Shown piece by piece: positions 56,755 through 64,000 of a stretch of 64,000 bases of DNA (position 1 is the stretch's first letter; the number at the start of each line of letters is the position of its first letter). The stretch covers positions 62,001 through 126,000 of the forward strand of contig NZ_JSUS01000071.1 in the NCBI RefSeq assembly GCF_000805455.1, read 5' to 3'. Source of the stretch: Acinetobacter sp. A47. GTDB lineage: Bacteria > Pseudomonadota > Gammaproteobacteria > Pseudomonadales > Moraxellaceae. The position numbers and the translations under genes were made by a program. The notes under the pieces are model-generated. The model worked only from the letters and a program-made list of their open reading frames with translations, was not told the origin of the DNA and made no database searches.

Positions 56755-57626
56755 ACTTCACTCACCAAAGACATAAGATATTGACCATAATCATTTTTAT
56801 TCATACTTTGGCCAATTGCTAAAATTTGCTCTTTGCTTAACCAGCCATTGTTAAAAGCAATTTCTTCTAAACAAGCTACTTTATAACCTTGGCGTTTTTC
56901 AATTGTCTCTACAAATTGTGCCGCTTCTAACAAGCTTTCATGCGTACCCGTGTCCAACCAAGCAAAACCACGTCCAAGTAATTCAACATTTAAATCACCA
57001 CGCTCAAGATACATTTGATTGACGGTAGTAATTTCTAACTCACCACGTTCTGAAGGTTTAACTTGTTTGGCAATCTCAATTACTTCATTGTCATAGAAGT
57101 AAAGTCCTGTGACCGCAAAATGTGATTTCGGATGTTTAGGTTTTTCCTCCAATGAAACAGCTCGCTTTTGCTCATCAAACTCGACAACACCGAAACGTTC
57201 TGGATCTTTCACTTGATATCCAAAGACGGTAGCACCTTTTTGACGTGCAACAGCCTGACGTAACATTGGTGTAAAGCCTTGACCATAGAAAATATTATCG
57301 CCTAGTACTAAACATACATTACTAGTGCCAATAAATTTCTCTCCAATAATAAAAGCTTGAGCCAAACCATCGGGGCTAGGCTGAATTGCATAGCTCAGAT
57401 TAATACCAAATTGTGAGCCATCACCCAGTAAACGCTTAAATCCATCAATATCATCTGGCGTACTGATAATTAAAATTTCACGAATACCAGCTAGCATCAA
57501 GACTGACAAAGGATAGTAGACCATCGGTTTATCATAAATAGGAAGTAACTGCTTAGATACGCCTTTAGTAATTGGATATAATCGCGTACCAGAACCTCCA
57601 GCAAGAATAATACCTTTTGTCGACAT
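56751..57626 (-). CDS. rmlA: Glucose-1-phosphate thymidylyltransferase RmlA
   Basis: A 291-residue enzyme that makes dTDP-glucose. The nucleotide-binding signature is [20 protein letters not shown] (about 8-27), followed by [34 protein letters not shown] (about 105-118), [19 protein letters not shown] and [20 protein letters not shown]. Length is typical. The ATG overlaps the rmlB stop by one base (TAATG). With rmlB but without rmlC/rmlD, the pathway branches to the 3-acetamido sugar and not to rhamnose. Confidence 0.95.
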   Translation of the reverse strand: MSTKGIILAGGSGTRLYPITKGVSKQLLPIYDKPMVYYPLSVLMLAGIREILIISTPDDIDGFKRLLGDGSQFGINLSYAIQPSPDGLAQAFIIGEKFIGTSNVCLVLGDNIFYGQGFTPMLRQAVARQKGATVFGYQVKDPERFGVVEFDEQKRAVSLEEKPKHPKSHFAVTGLYFYDNEVIEIAKQVKPSERGELEITTVNQMYLERGDLNVELLGRGFAWLDTGTHESLLEAAQFVETIEKRQGYKVACLEEIAFNNGWLSKEQILAIGQSMNKNDYGQYLMSLVSEV

Positions 57627-58684
57627 TAGACATTTACCCCTAATCTTTCACGTTGATAGCTGCCATCTTGCACACGACGACACCATTCTAAATTATTTAA
57701 ATACCATTCGACTGTTTTATAGATACCTGTTTCAAAGCTCTCCTGAGGTTTCCAGCCGAGTTCACGCTCAATTTTTGAAGCATCAATCGCATAACGTAGA
57801 TCATGTCCAGGACGATCTTTCACAAAAGTAATTAAACTTGCATAAGATTGTGCCTTAGGCTGTGGCCTTAATACATCTAAAATTTTGCAAATGGTTTGCA
57901 CTACTTCAATATTTTGTTTTTCGTTATGTCCACCAATATTGTAAGTTTCACCAACCCTACCTTGGGTAACGACCAGATACAATGCTCGGGCATGATCTTC
58001 AACAAACAGCCAATCACGAATTTGATCACCCTTTCCATAAATTGGTAGTTTCTTTCCGTCCAAAGCATTTAAAATTACCAATGGGATCAATTTTTCTGGA
58101 AAATGATAAGGACCATAGTTATTAGAGCAGTTCGTCACAATCGTCGGTAAACCATAAGTTCTTTGCCAAGCGCGAACTAAGTGATCTGAACTCGCCTTAC
58201 TTGCAGAGTAAGGGGAACTCGGTGCGTAAGATGTTGTTTCAGTAAATAGATCTTTTGTACCATCCAAATCACCATAAACTTCATCTGTAGAAATATGATG
58301 AAAACGAAAATTCTTTCTCTTGGTTTCATCCAATGTTTGCCAGTATTTACGTGCTGCTTCTAATAAAGTATACGTACCTACAATATTTGTCTGAATAAAT
58401 GCGCTCGGACCATCAATTGAACGATCAACATGAGATTCCGCAGCAAGATGCATTACCGCATCAGGTTGGAACTGTTCAAAAATATGTTCTAATCTCGATG
58501 CATCACAAATATCAACTTGCTGGAACTGATATCGTGAATCTTGATCAATTTCTTTTAATGACTCTAAGTTACCCGCATAGGTCAGTTTATCTATATTTAA
58601 AACGATATCTTTCGTTGTTTTTATAATATGACGTACAACAGCAGAACCAATAAATCCAGCACCGCCTGTTAATAATATTTTCAT
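57626..58684 (-). CDS. rmlB: dTDP-glucose 4,6-dehydratase RmlB
   Basis: A 352-residue extended SDR that turns dTDP-glucose into dTDP-4-keto-6-deoxyglucose. Motifs: [18 protein letters not shown] (about 3-20), [20 protein letters not shown] (about 80-99), [11 protein letters not shown] with the catalytic Thr-Asp-Glu (about 130-140), [20 protein letters not shown] with YxxxK (about 160-179) and [18 protein letters not shown]. First gene of the minus-strand K-locus operon; the divergent wza is 498 nt away. Confidence 0.95.
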   Translation of the reverse strand: MKILLTGGAGFIGSAVVRHIIKTTKDIVLNIDKLTYAGNLESLKEIDQDSRYQFQQVDICDASRLEHIFEQFQPDAVMHLAAESHVDRSIDGPSAFIQTNIVGTYTLLEAARKYWQTLDETKRKNFRFHHISTDEVYGDLDGTKDLFTETTSYAPSSPYSASKASSDHLVRAWQRTYGLPTIVTNCSNNYGPYHFPEKLIPLVILNALDGKKLPIYGKGDQIRDWLFVEDHARALYLVVTQGRVGETYNIGGHNEKQNIEVVQTICKILDVLRPQPKAQSYASLITFVKDRPGHDLRYAIDASKIERELGWKPQESFETGIYKTVEWYLNNLEWCRRVQDGSYQRERLGVNV

Positions 58685-59182
58685 ATTTTTCCACTATACT
58701 GCATTGAGTAGACTCTATCTAAACTTTATATCTTTGCATAAAAGCTAAAGTATTTCTGAACAATCTTATCGTATCTTTGACAGAGTAATGGAAAGAGCTA
58801 GATTTTCACCTTTAAAGACAACCCTATCCTACTGAAATAACTAAAAAAATAAGATTCAAAAAACTTTAAACTATTGCAAAAAATACAATGCGGCATGATA
58901 TAACAAAATACAAAAATTTGTTAGCGCATCACGCTCTTTTATTTAAATATTTTTCTCATTAAACAGATCTAGCTCTAAGTAGCTATTTTAGAATTTTAGT
59001 TGAATAAGATCATGTTAAAGTTATGAATTCTTTTTAAAATAGACGAAGCCTAGGAGGAAAAAAGATTATTATGTTTTTTTAATCTTTTGATATAAAATCA
59101 GCACACTTTAGCGTCCTTTGTCTATTGATGATCTATGGGCAATAGGTATTGATTAAAAAATAAGATTATCCAAGGGTTTCAT
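58685..59182. promoter_or_regulatory. Divergent promoter region between rmlB and wza
   Basis: An A+T-rich gap of about 500 nt with no gene, which must hold the main K-locus promoters in both directions. TATAAAAT at about 59091-59098 is a possible -10 for wza. On the minus strand several TTGTAT- and TATATC-like hexamers occur around 58880-58915 but no pair stands out. AAGGG at about 59172-59176 is the wza ribosome-binding site. Confidence 0.45.
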
Positions 59183-60280
59183 GTGAAGTATTACCAACTT
59201 TTTCCAATTCTTACACTGAGTATTAGTGCTGTTAGTTGTGCAATCACTTCAGGATTCCAAACACATGATTTGCCTGAAAATGGAGAGTTTACGACAGAAC
59301 AAGGCGCTAACCTTACCGTTGTACAACTGTCACAAGAGAACATCCCAACCCTAAAGATCAGTTCCATTTCATCAAAACAGAATAATTTAACAGCTTTATT
59401 TCATCAATCGCATACGCCATATCGTTTAAGTACAGGTGATATTTTATCTATCCAGTTATGGGCTTATCCTGAAATTACACCACCCATCCAAGATGGGAAC
59501 AATATAAGAACTACAGGCTATCCAATTGATAGTAACGGAAATATCCAATTACCATTAGTAGGACAGGTACATATTGCAGGTAAAACACTTGCTGAAACCA
59601 ATCGTTTTATTCGTGCCCAGTTCGCAAAGTATTTAAAAACGCCTGATGTTATTGTCCGCGTATTATCCTATGAAGGAAACCGTTACTTCGTTAATGGGCA
59701 AGTCATGAGAAGTGGACAATATACTCTCAATGATCAACCTATTAGCTTATATACAGCACTTGGTATGGCAGGGGGTATTAACCCAGAAACCGGAGATAAT
59801 ACGTCTATTCAATTGATCCGCAAAGGTATTACTTATAATTTAGATGTTGTCGCTTTAGAAAAGAATGGATTATCGCTGCATAAACTGTTAATACAGCCTA
59901 ACGATACAATTTTTGTAAATACCAAACAAAATCAAAAATTGTACGTAATGGGTGAATCAAGTAAAAACCAAGCTATTCCTTTACGTGATCAGGGCATGAC
60001 TTTAAGTGATGTGCTTGGTGAGAGTGAAGGCATTAATCCCTATACAGCAAGTGCTGCTCGTGTGTATGTTATGCGGACGGATCTTGATACTCGACATTCA
60101 ACACTTTATCAATTGAATTTGAGTAGTTTAGGCAATCTTGCCTTAGCCAATCAGTTTGCCATGCAAAAGAATGATATTGTTTATATTGATGCAACTGGTT
60201 TAACCCGTTGGCAACGGATGGTTAATCAAATTATACCTTTCTCTAACGCGCTTTATAGTTTTGACCAATTAGGTAAATAG
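59183..60280 (+). CDS. wza: Wza outer-membrane polysaccharide export lipoprotein
   Basis: A 365-residue export protein. The N-terminus MKYYQLFPILTLSISAVSCA carries a lipoprotein-like signal with Cys19 in the lipobox. It continues with the export domain YRLSTGDILSIQLWAYPEIT (about 79-98) and IDSNGNIQLPLVGQVHIAGK (about 114-133), SLBB domains, and a C-terminal helix that would form the outer-membrane pore (LTRWQRMVNQIIPFSNAL). It starts with GTG at 59183, 6 nt after AAGGG. An out-of-frame ATGTGA start-stop overlaps the GTG. It is followed by wzc; no wzb lies between. Confidence 0.92.
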   Translation: MKYYQLFPILTLSISAVSCAITSGFQTHDLPENGEFTTEQGANLTVVQLSQENIPTLKISSISSKQNNLTALFHQSHTPYRLSTGDILSIQLWAYPEITPPIQDGNNIRTTGYPIDSNGNIQLPLVGQVHIAGKTLAETNRFIRAQFAKYLKTPDVIVRVLSYEGNRYFVNGQVMRSGQYTLNDQPISLYTALGMAGGINPETGDNTSIQLIRKGITYNLDVVALEKNGLSLHKLLIQPNDTIFVNTKQNQKLYVMGESSKNQAIPLRDQGMTLSDVLGESEGINPYTASAARVYVMRTDLDTRHSTLYQLNLSSLGNLALANQFAMQKNDIVYIDATGLTRWQRMVNQIIPFSNALYSFDQLGK

Positions 60281-60361
60281 GTATACACACCTCCGTCTAA
60301 TGATTGAAATATTAATGAACCTGCATGTTGCTACTTCAAAATTTTAAATAGTTGTTTTCAT

Positions 60362-62479
60362 ATGAATCAAAATACTCAACTGTCTGATGATACAATTAAT
60401 CTTAGAGAATTACTTTTTGCACTCATCACTCAATGGAAGCTCATCGCTTTTTGTACTGTATTCGCCTTAGTTTGTGCGGGGATTTATCTTAAAATTGCGA
60501 AAAAAACTTACTCCGTTGATGCCAAAATTCAGATTATTGATAATAAACAAAATGGATTAGCAAGCTTAAGTCCTCAGCTAGCTTCCCTAGGAAGTTTAGC
60601 CGGCCTTAATCTTGGTGGCCAGCAGTCAATCCAAACTGAAATTGAAATTTTACAGTCACGTTCAGTCTTAGGTAAAACGATTGAGGATTTAAATTTAGAT
60701 ATTCAAATCCAACCTGATCAATCCTTTTTCCAAAACCTCTTAGATACAGATCGATTCCATACCACTTATTTGGCTGATCAAGTAAAAGTTACAGATCATA
60801 AAACAGCATTTTCTATCCATGAATTTAAGGTACCAGCTCAATATCTTGACCAAAACTTAATTTTAAGTTTTCAGGGACAAAAATTTAGTATTGTCTCGGA
60901 GAAGACTGGATTAGAAGTTTATAAAGGGATGCTTAATCAAAAAATACCTACCGAAACGCTTGAAGCATCATGGAAAGTCAGTATCTCTGGCCAACAACCA
61001 TTAGATGGACAATATATTGTACAGAAACAATCATTACTTGCTGCCGTTAAAGGAATTTTAGTTACGTTAAAAGCAACCGAACTTGCAAAACAAACAGGTA
61101 TTATTGCTCTCAGCTATGATGGAGCAGATAAAGTACATATCATGAAGGTGTTAAATCACATTCTAACGATCTATCAAGAGCAAAATTTAGCTACAAAATC
61201 TGCTGAGAAAGAAAAAACCTTAACTTTTTTAAACCAGCAATTGCCACAACTGAAAGATTCATTAGAGCAAGCTGAACAAAAGTTTAATGCCTTCCGTGAA
61301 ACCCATGGAACAATTGATATCCAGCAAGAAGCCGGACTTTATTTAAAACAGAGTGTAGAACTAGAAACACAAAAAATCCAATTAGAACAAAAGCAGGCCC
61401 AGCTAGCAGCACAGTACACCGCTCAACATCCAATGATGCAGGAAATTAATGCACAAATTGGCCTATTTAATAAAAAAATCAATGAACTAAATGATGCTTT
61501 AAAGAGATTACCAAATACTCAAAGTCAATACTTGCAATATTATCGAGATGTGCAAGTTCAGACACAAATGTACACTAATTTATTAGGTACTTACCAATCT
61601 CTAAGCTTAGCCAAGGCAGGTGAAACAGGAAACTTACGTGTTTTAGACTATCCTGTTGAGCCAACTAAACCTATCAAGCCTCGTAAGCTGATTATCTTAA
61701 TTCTGTCTATTCTTGTTGGCGGTTTTATTGGGGTGTTGATTGCCCTGATTCGCAATATGCTGCAAACAGGTGTACGTAGCCGTGATGAAGCTGAACAGGC
61801 AACCGGCATTAAAACCTACATCGAACTGCCAAAAGCGAAAAAGAAAGATACGCCCGATTTGCAGGCACTCAAATCATTTATTCCGACTTTGCGCCATAAG
61901 CTCAGTCAAAAACAGCATAATATTGTCATGCTGACCAGTGTTACGCCTGATCAGAATCAAGGAAGCATTACTCAACATTTGGCTCAATATCTTGGCCAGG
62001 CTGGGCAACGGGTTTTAGTGATTGATAGTGATCTGTATCGTGGTCGGCTTGCTCAAATTTTTAACAGCAACACTACCTCCGGCTTGGCAGAATACTTACG
62101 TGGTCAAGCGTCACTCGATCAGGTTGTGTTTAAGACAGCTTATCCAAATTTAAGTTTGATTGGTCGGGGCCAAAGTAATGATGACGTGTCCATTAGCTCG
62201 CACCAGATCCGTTTTGCAGAACTGATCCAGCAGATACGGACCCAATATGATTACGTTATTATCAATGCTGCTCCAGTGCTCGCAGCGTCAGATAGCTTGA
62301 TTATTGCCCAGACAACAGGTTTTAACCTATGTCTAGTGCAATATGCCAAAACACAGCTTAAGGATATTGAGCTGGCCAAATCTTATTTTGAAAATGCAGG
62401 ACTTGAGATTGATGGTCTGGTACTCGATCAGGTTCCCGCCTACCAGCTAAAACAGTATCAATACCAAACCGGTCAATAG
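60362..62479 (+). CDS. wzc: Wzc-type polysaccharide co-polymerase with degenerate tyrosine-kinase domain
   Basis: A 705-residue Wzc homologue. The Wzz domain has transmembrane segments at about 27-48 and about 440-462 and a periplasmic coiled coil between (about 270-380). The C-terminal BY-kinase domain has lost key residues. Walker A, normally ending GxGKS/T, reads TSVTPDQNQGSIT at 525-537 with Asn532 and Gln533 in place of the Gly and Lys. Walker A' VLVIDSDLYRG (551-561) is kept. Walker B reads VIINAAP, with Asn635 for the Asp. The C-terminal tail has only three Tyr (694, 699, 701). It probably still sets chain length and links to Wza, but should not phosphorylate. wzb, normally between wza and wzc, is missing from the 81-nt gap. 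Confidence 0.88.
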   Translation: MNQNTQLSDDTINLRELLFALITQWKLIAFCTVFALVCAGIYLKIAKKTYSVDAKIQIIDNKQNGLASLSPQLASLGSLAGLNLGGQQSIQTEIEILQSRSVLGKTIEDLNLDIQIQPDQSFFQNLLDTDRFHTTYLADQVKVTDHKTAFSIHEFKVPAQYLDQNLILSFQGQKFSIVSEKTGLEVYKGMLNQKIPTETLEASWKVSISGQQPLDGQYIVQKQSLLAAVKGILVTLKATELAKQTGIIALSYDGADKVHIMKVLNHILTIYQEQNLATKSAEKEKTLTFLNQQLPQLKDSLEQAEQKFNAFRETHGTIDIQQEAGLYLKQSVELETQKIQLEQKQAQLAAQYTAQHPMMQEINAQIGLFNKKINELNDALKRLPNTQSQYLQYYRDVQVQTQMYTNLLGTYQSLSLAKAGETGNLRVLDYPVEPTKPIKPRKLIILILSILVGGFIGVLIALIRNMLQTGVRSRDEAEQATGIKTYIELPKAKKKDTPDLQALKSFIPTLRHKLSQKQHNIVMLTSVTPDQNQGSITQHLAQYLGQAGQRVLVIDSDLYRGRLAQIFNSNTTSGLAEYLRGQASLDQVVFKTAYPNLSLIGRGQSNDDVSISSHQIRFAELIQQIRTQYDYVIINAAPVLAASDSLIIAQTTGFNLCLVQYAKTQLKDIELAKSYFENAGLEIDGLVLDQVPAYQLKQYQYQTGQ

Positions 62480-62501
62480 TCTAGCTTTTATTGGTTTACA
62501 C

Positions 62502-62536
62502 AAAAACCGGAGCATTGCCAATGCTCCGGTTTTTTT
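62502..62536 (+). terminator. Rho-independent terminator of wza-wzc
   Basis: AAAAACCGGAGCAT-TGCCA-ATGCTCCGGTTTTTTT forms a long G+C-rich stem with a T run, 23 nt past the wzc stop. Quoted in parts: arms at 62502-62515 and 62521-62534. Confidence 0.95.
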
Positions 62537-62682
62537 GCAAACTCATTGCTTTTGATATCACAAACGGTTCAATCCTCATACAAAAATCCATGCATTTTTT
62601 GCGTCGGATTATTCAATGCACTCACCCAGACATGCTAAGATCAATCTTATATGTTTTATTAAAATTTCATTTTGGACATCTC

Positions 62683-63390
62683 ATGAGTAAAGCTTTACCT
62701 TTCATTGTCGCGGTCGTTTTAGGCGGTGCAGCGCTTGTTCCTGTCTATTATGCAACTCAACATCCAGCGACAGAGCTTGGTGCAAAAGCAGATAAGAATG
62801 CAACGCCTGTAGCAAAAATCAGTTATGCACTTGGCTATGAAGTTGCCAAGCAGACCCCACCAGAACTGGAAACATCTGCATTTATTACAGGCTTCCGTGA
62901 TGCGCACGGACAAAAGCCGGCTGCTTATACCGAAGAAGAATTACAAGCGGCCTATGTAGATTTCCAGAAAGAGTTACAGCAAAAGCAACTGGAAGAAAGC
63001 AAGAAAGTTGAAGCCACCAATAGCAGTTTCCTTGCAGAAAATGCCAAGAAAGAAGGTGTAAAAACGACTGCTTCGGGCTTGCAATACAAAATCACCAAAG
63101 AAGGGACAGGCAAGCAACCGACTGCAAGCTCTATTGTAAAAGTCCATTACAAAGGCCAGCTTCCAGACGGTAAAGTATTTGACAGCTCTTATGATCGTGG
63201 CGAGCCAATCGAGTTTCCTTTAAATCAGGTGATTCCAGGTTGGACTGAAGGCCTACAGCTCATGAAAGAAGGCGGTAAGGCAACACTTTATATTCCTGCA
63301 AACCTCGGTTACGGTGAACAAGGTGTTCCTGGTTCAATTCCGCCAAATAGCCCGTTAGTGTTTGACGTAGAATTAATCGCTGTAAAATAA
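62683..63390 (+). CDS. fkpA: FKBP-type peptidyl-prolyl isomerase FkpA
   Basis: A 235-residue periplasmic folding factor. The start at 62683 ([20 protein letters not shown]) gives a signal or anchor segment; a frame 64 residues longer would cross the terminator and is rejected. The N-terminal dimerisation domain (about 35-110) includes [19 protein letters not shown]. The FKBP domain (about 125-235) includes [60 protein letters not shown] and [20 protein letters not shown]. It is the standard right-hand border gene of the Acinetobacter K locus. Confidence 0.93.
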   Translation: MSKALPFIVAVVLGGAALVPVYYATQHPATELGAKADKNATPVAKISYALGYEVAKQTPPELETSAFITGFRDAHGQKPAAYTEEELQAAYVDFQKELQQKQLEESKKVEATNSSFLAENAKKEGVKTTASGLQYKITKEGTGKQPTASSIVKVHYKGQLPDGKVFDSSYDRGEPIEFPLNQVIPGWTEGLQLMKEGGKATLYIPANLGYGEQGVPGSIPPNSPLVFDVELIAVK

Positions 63391-63397
63391 ATGATTT

Positions 63398-63427
63398 AAG
63401 GAGGGCTGGTGCCCTCCTTTATTTTTT
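63398..63427 (+). terminator. Terminator of fkpA
   Basis: AAGGAGGGC-TGGT-GCCCTCCTT followed by TATTTTTT, 8 nt past the fkpA stop. The next gene starts only 11 nt later, so it needs read-through or another promoter. Confidence 0.88.
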
Positions 63428-63437
63428 GGAAGATAGA

Positions 63438-64000
63438 ATGAAAAAATTAGGCCTGATTTTAATTGCCTCAACCATCGGAACGGTTCAAGCAGCACCCATT
63501 TCAACAAAGAGTCCACAAAAAGATCAACTTGGCTATAGCTATGGTTATCTGATGGGTCGAGGCAATGCCGAAACACTCAAAGATTTAAATATCGAGACTT
63601 TTGTACAAGGCTTACAGGAAGCCATGCAAGGCAAAGCAGCTTCTTTAACCGATGAAGAAATGGCCACAGTGCTCAACCAGTATAAAAAACGTCTGGAAGC
63701 CAAGCAACTGGTAGAATTTCAGGAACAAGCCAAAAAAAATGATCAGGCAGGGAAAGCATTCCTGGCTGACAATGGCAAAAAAGCCGGTATCGTAACCACC
63801 AAGTCAGGCTTACAATATCAGGTATTACAAGCAGGTAAAGGCAAGTCTCCGAAAGCCAGCTCTACCGTTAAAGTCAATTATGAAGGCCGCTTACTCGACG
63901 GTACTGTCTTTGATAGTTCAATTGCGCGTAATCATCCTGTAGAGTTTAAACTGAGTCAGGTGATTGCAGGCTGGACCGAAGGGGTACAAACCATGAAAGA
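63438..64000 (+). CDS. Second FKBP-type peptidyl-prolyl isomerase, cut by window edge
   Basis: The ATG at 63438-63440 opens a frame that runs to the window end (187 codons seen). It starts with a signal peptide (MKKLGLILIASTIGTVQA) and follows the same plan as FkpA: DQLGYSYGYLMGRGNAETLK (dimerisation domain), a Gln/Lys-rich linker, then SGLQYQVLQAGKGKSPKASS, VKVNYEGRLLDGTVFDSSI and VIAGWTEGVQTMK. It is a tandem paralogue of fkpA, 47 nt downstream. The C-terminal part of the FKBP domain is outside the window. Confidence 0.9.
   Translation, partial: MKKLGLILIASTIGTVQAAPISTKSPQKDQLGYSYGYLMGRGNAETLKDLNIETFVQGLQEAMQGKAASLTDEEMATVLNQYKKRLEAKQLVEFQEQAKKNDQAGKAFLADNGKKAGIVTTKSGLQYQVLQAGKGKSPKASSTVKVNYEGRLLDGTVFDSSIARNHPVEFKLSQVIAGWTEGVQTMK

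Noticed and set aside
60362..62479. Treating wzc as a pseudogene
   Set aside because: The frame is intact over 705 codons and the Wzz and Walker A' parts are conserved, so selective loss of kinase residues is more likely than decay.
62491..62682. N-terminal extension of fkpA by 64 residues
   Set aside because: It would translate through the wzc terminator hairpin; the ATG at 62683 gives a proper signal segment.

Overview
The window is a chromosomal segment of an Acinetobacter species (Moraxellaceae). The strongest evidence is gene order. fkpA, wzc/wza, a variable sugar and glycosyltransferase block, galU, ugd, gpi, gne1, pgm, lldP, lldR, lldD, dld, an aromatic aminotransferase, a GntR regulator, prpB, prpC and acnD follow one another as in the well-known Acinetobacter K (capsule) locus and its flank. 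Gene content suggests a species other than a typical A. baumannii strain. No rRNA or tRNA gene was recognised.

Layout, left to right. (1) 1-1655: dadA (cut by the window edge) and its divergent Lrp-family regulator. (2) 1688-20779: a complete second capsule locus of the ABC-transporter (Kps, group 2/3) type. It has kpsS and kpsC (Kdo-linker transferases), two plus-strand glycosyltransferases and an SGNH hydrolase. On the minus strand a long operon runs kpsM-kpsT-kpsE-kpsD-wecB-wecC, then a small unknown protein, a 726-residue double glycosyltransferase, a sugar epimerase, an alpha/beta hydrolase and a secreted polysaccharide-lyase-like protein. WecB and WecC imply a polymer with N-acetylmannosaminuronic acid. 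(3) 21080-26413: housekeeping genes (RraB, GNAT, RluA-type pseudouridine synthase, DMT transporter, DUF4126 protein, a 47-residue zinc ribbon). (4) 26550-27906: an A+T-rich two-gene module with a PIN-like nuclease. (5) 27984-35329: the methylcitrate (propionate) operon, its GntR regulator with three ATTGTCGACAAT-type palindromes upstream, and an aromatic aminotransferase. (6) 35390-40972: lactate use (dld, lldD, lldR, lldP) with two LldR-type operators. (7) 41361-60280 and on to 62479: the Wzx/Wzy K locus, with pgm, gne1, gpi, an atypical ugd, galU, an initiating transferase, glycosyltransferases, wzy, wzx, a dTDP-3-acetamido-sugar pathway, wza and wzc. (8) 62683-64000: two FKBP-type prolyl isomerases in tandem, the second cut by the window edge.

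The genome therefore appears able to make two different surface polymers by two export mechanisms encoded about 20 kb apart: a lipid-linked, Kdo-primed ManNAcA polymer exported by KpsMTED, and a Wzy-assembled capsule carrying a 3-acetamido-3,6-dideoxyhexose. In the second system the regulatory phosphorylation cycle looks lost. There is no wzb between wza and wzc, and Wzc has lost its Walker A lysine, its Walker B aspartate and most of its tyrosine tail. The K-locus Ugd also lacks the catalytic cysteine and asparagine of its family. These points, the lyase inside the ManNAcA operon and the PIN module squeezed behind the acnD terminator are the observations most worth following. Family assignments come from reading translated sequences; no database search was run.
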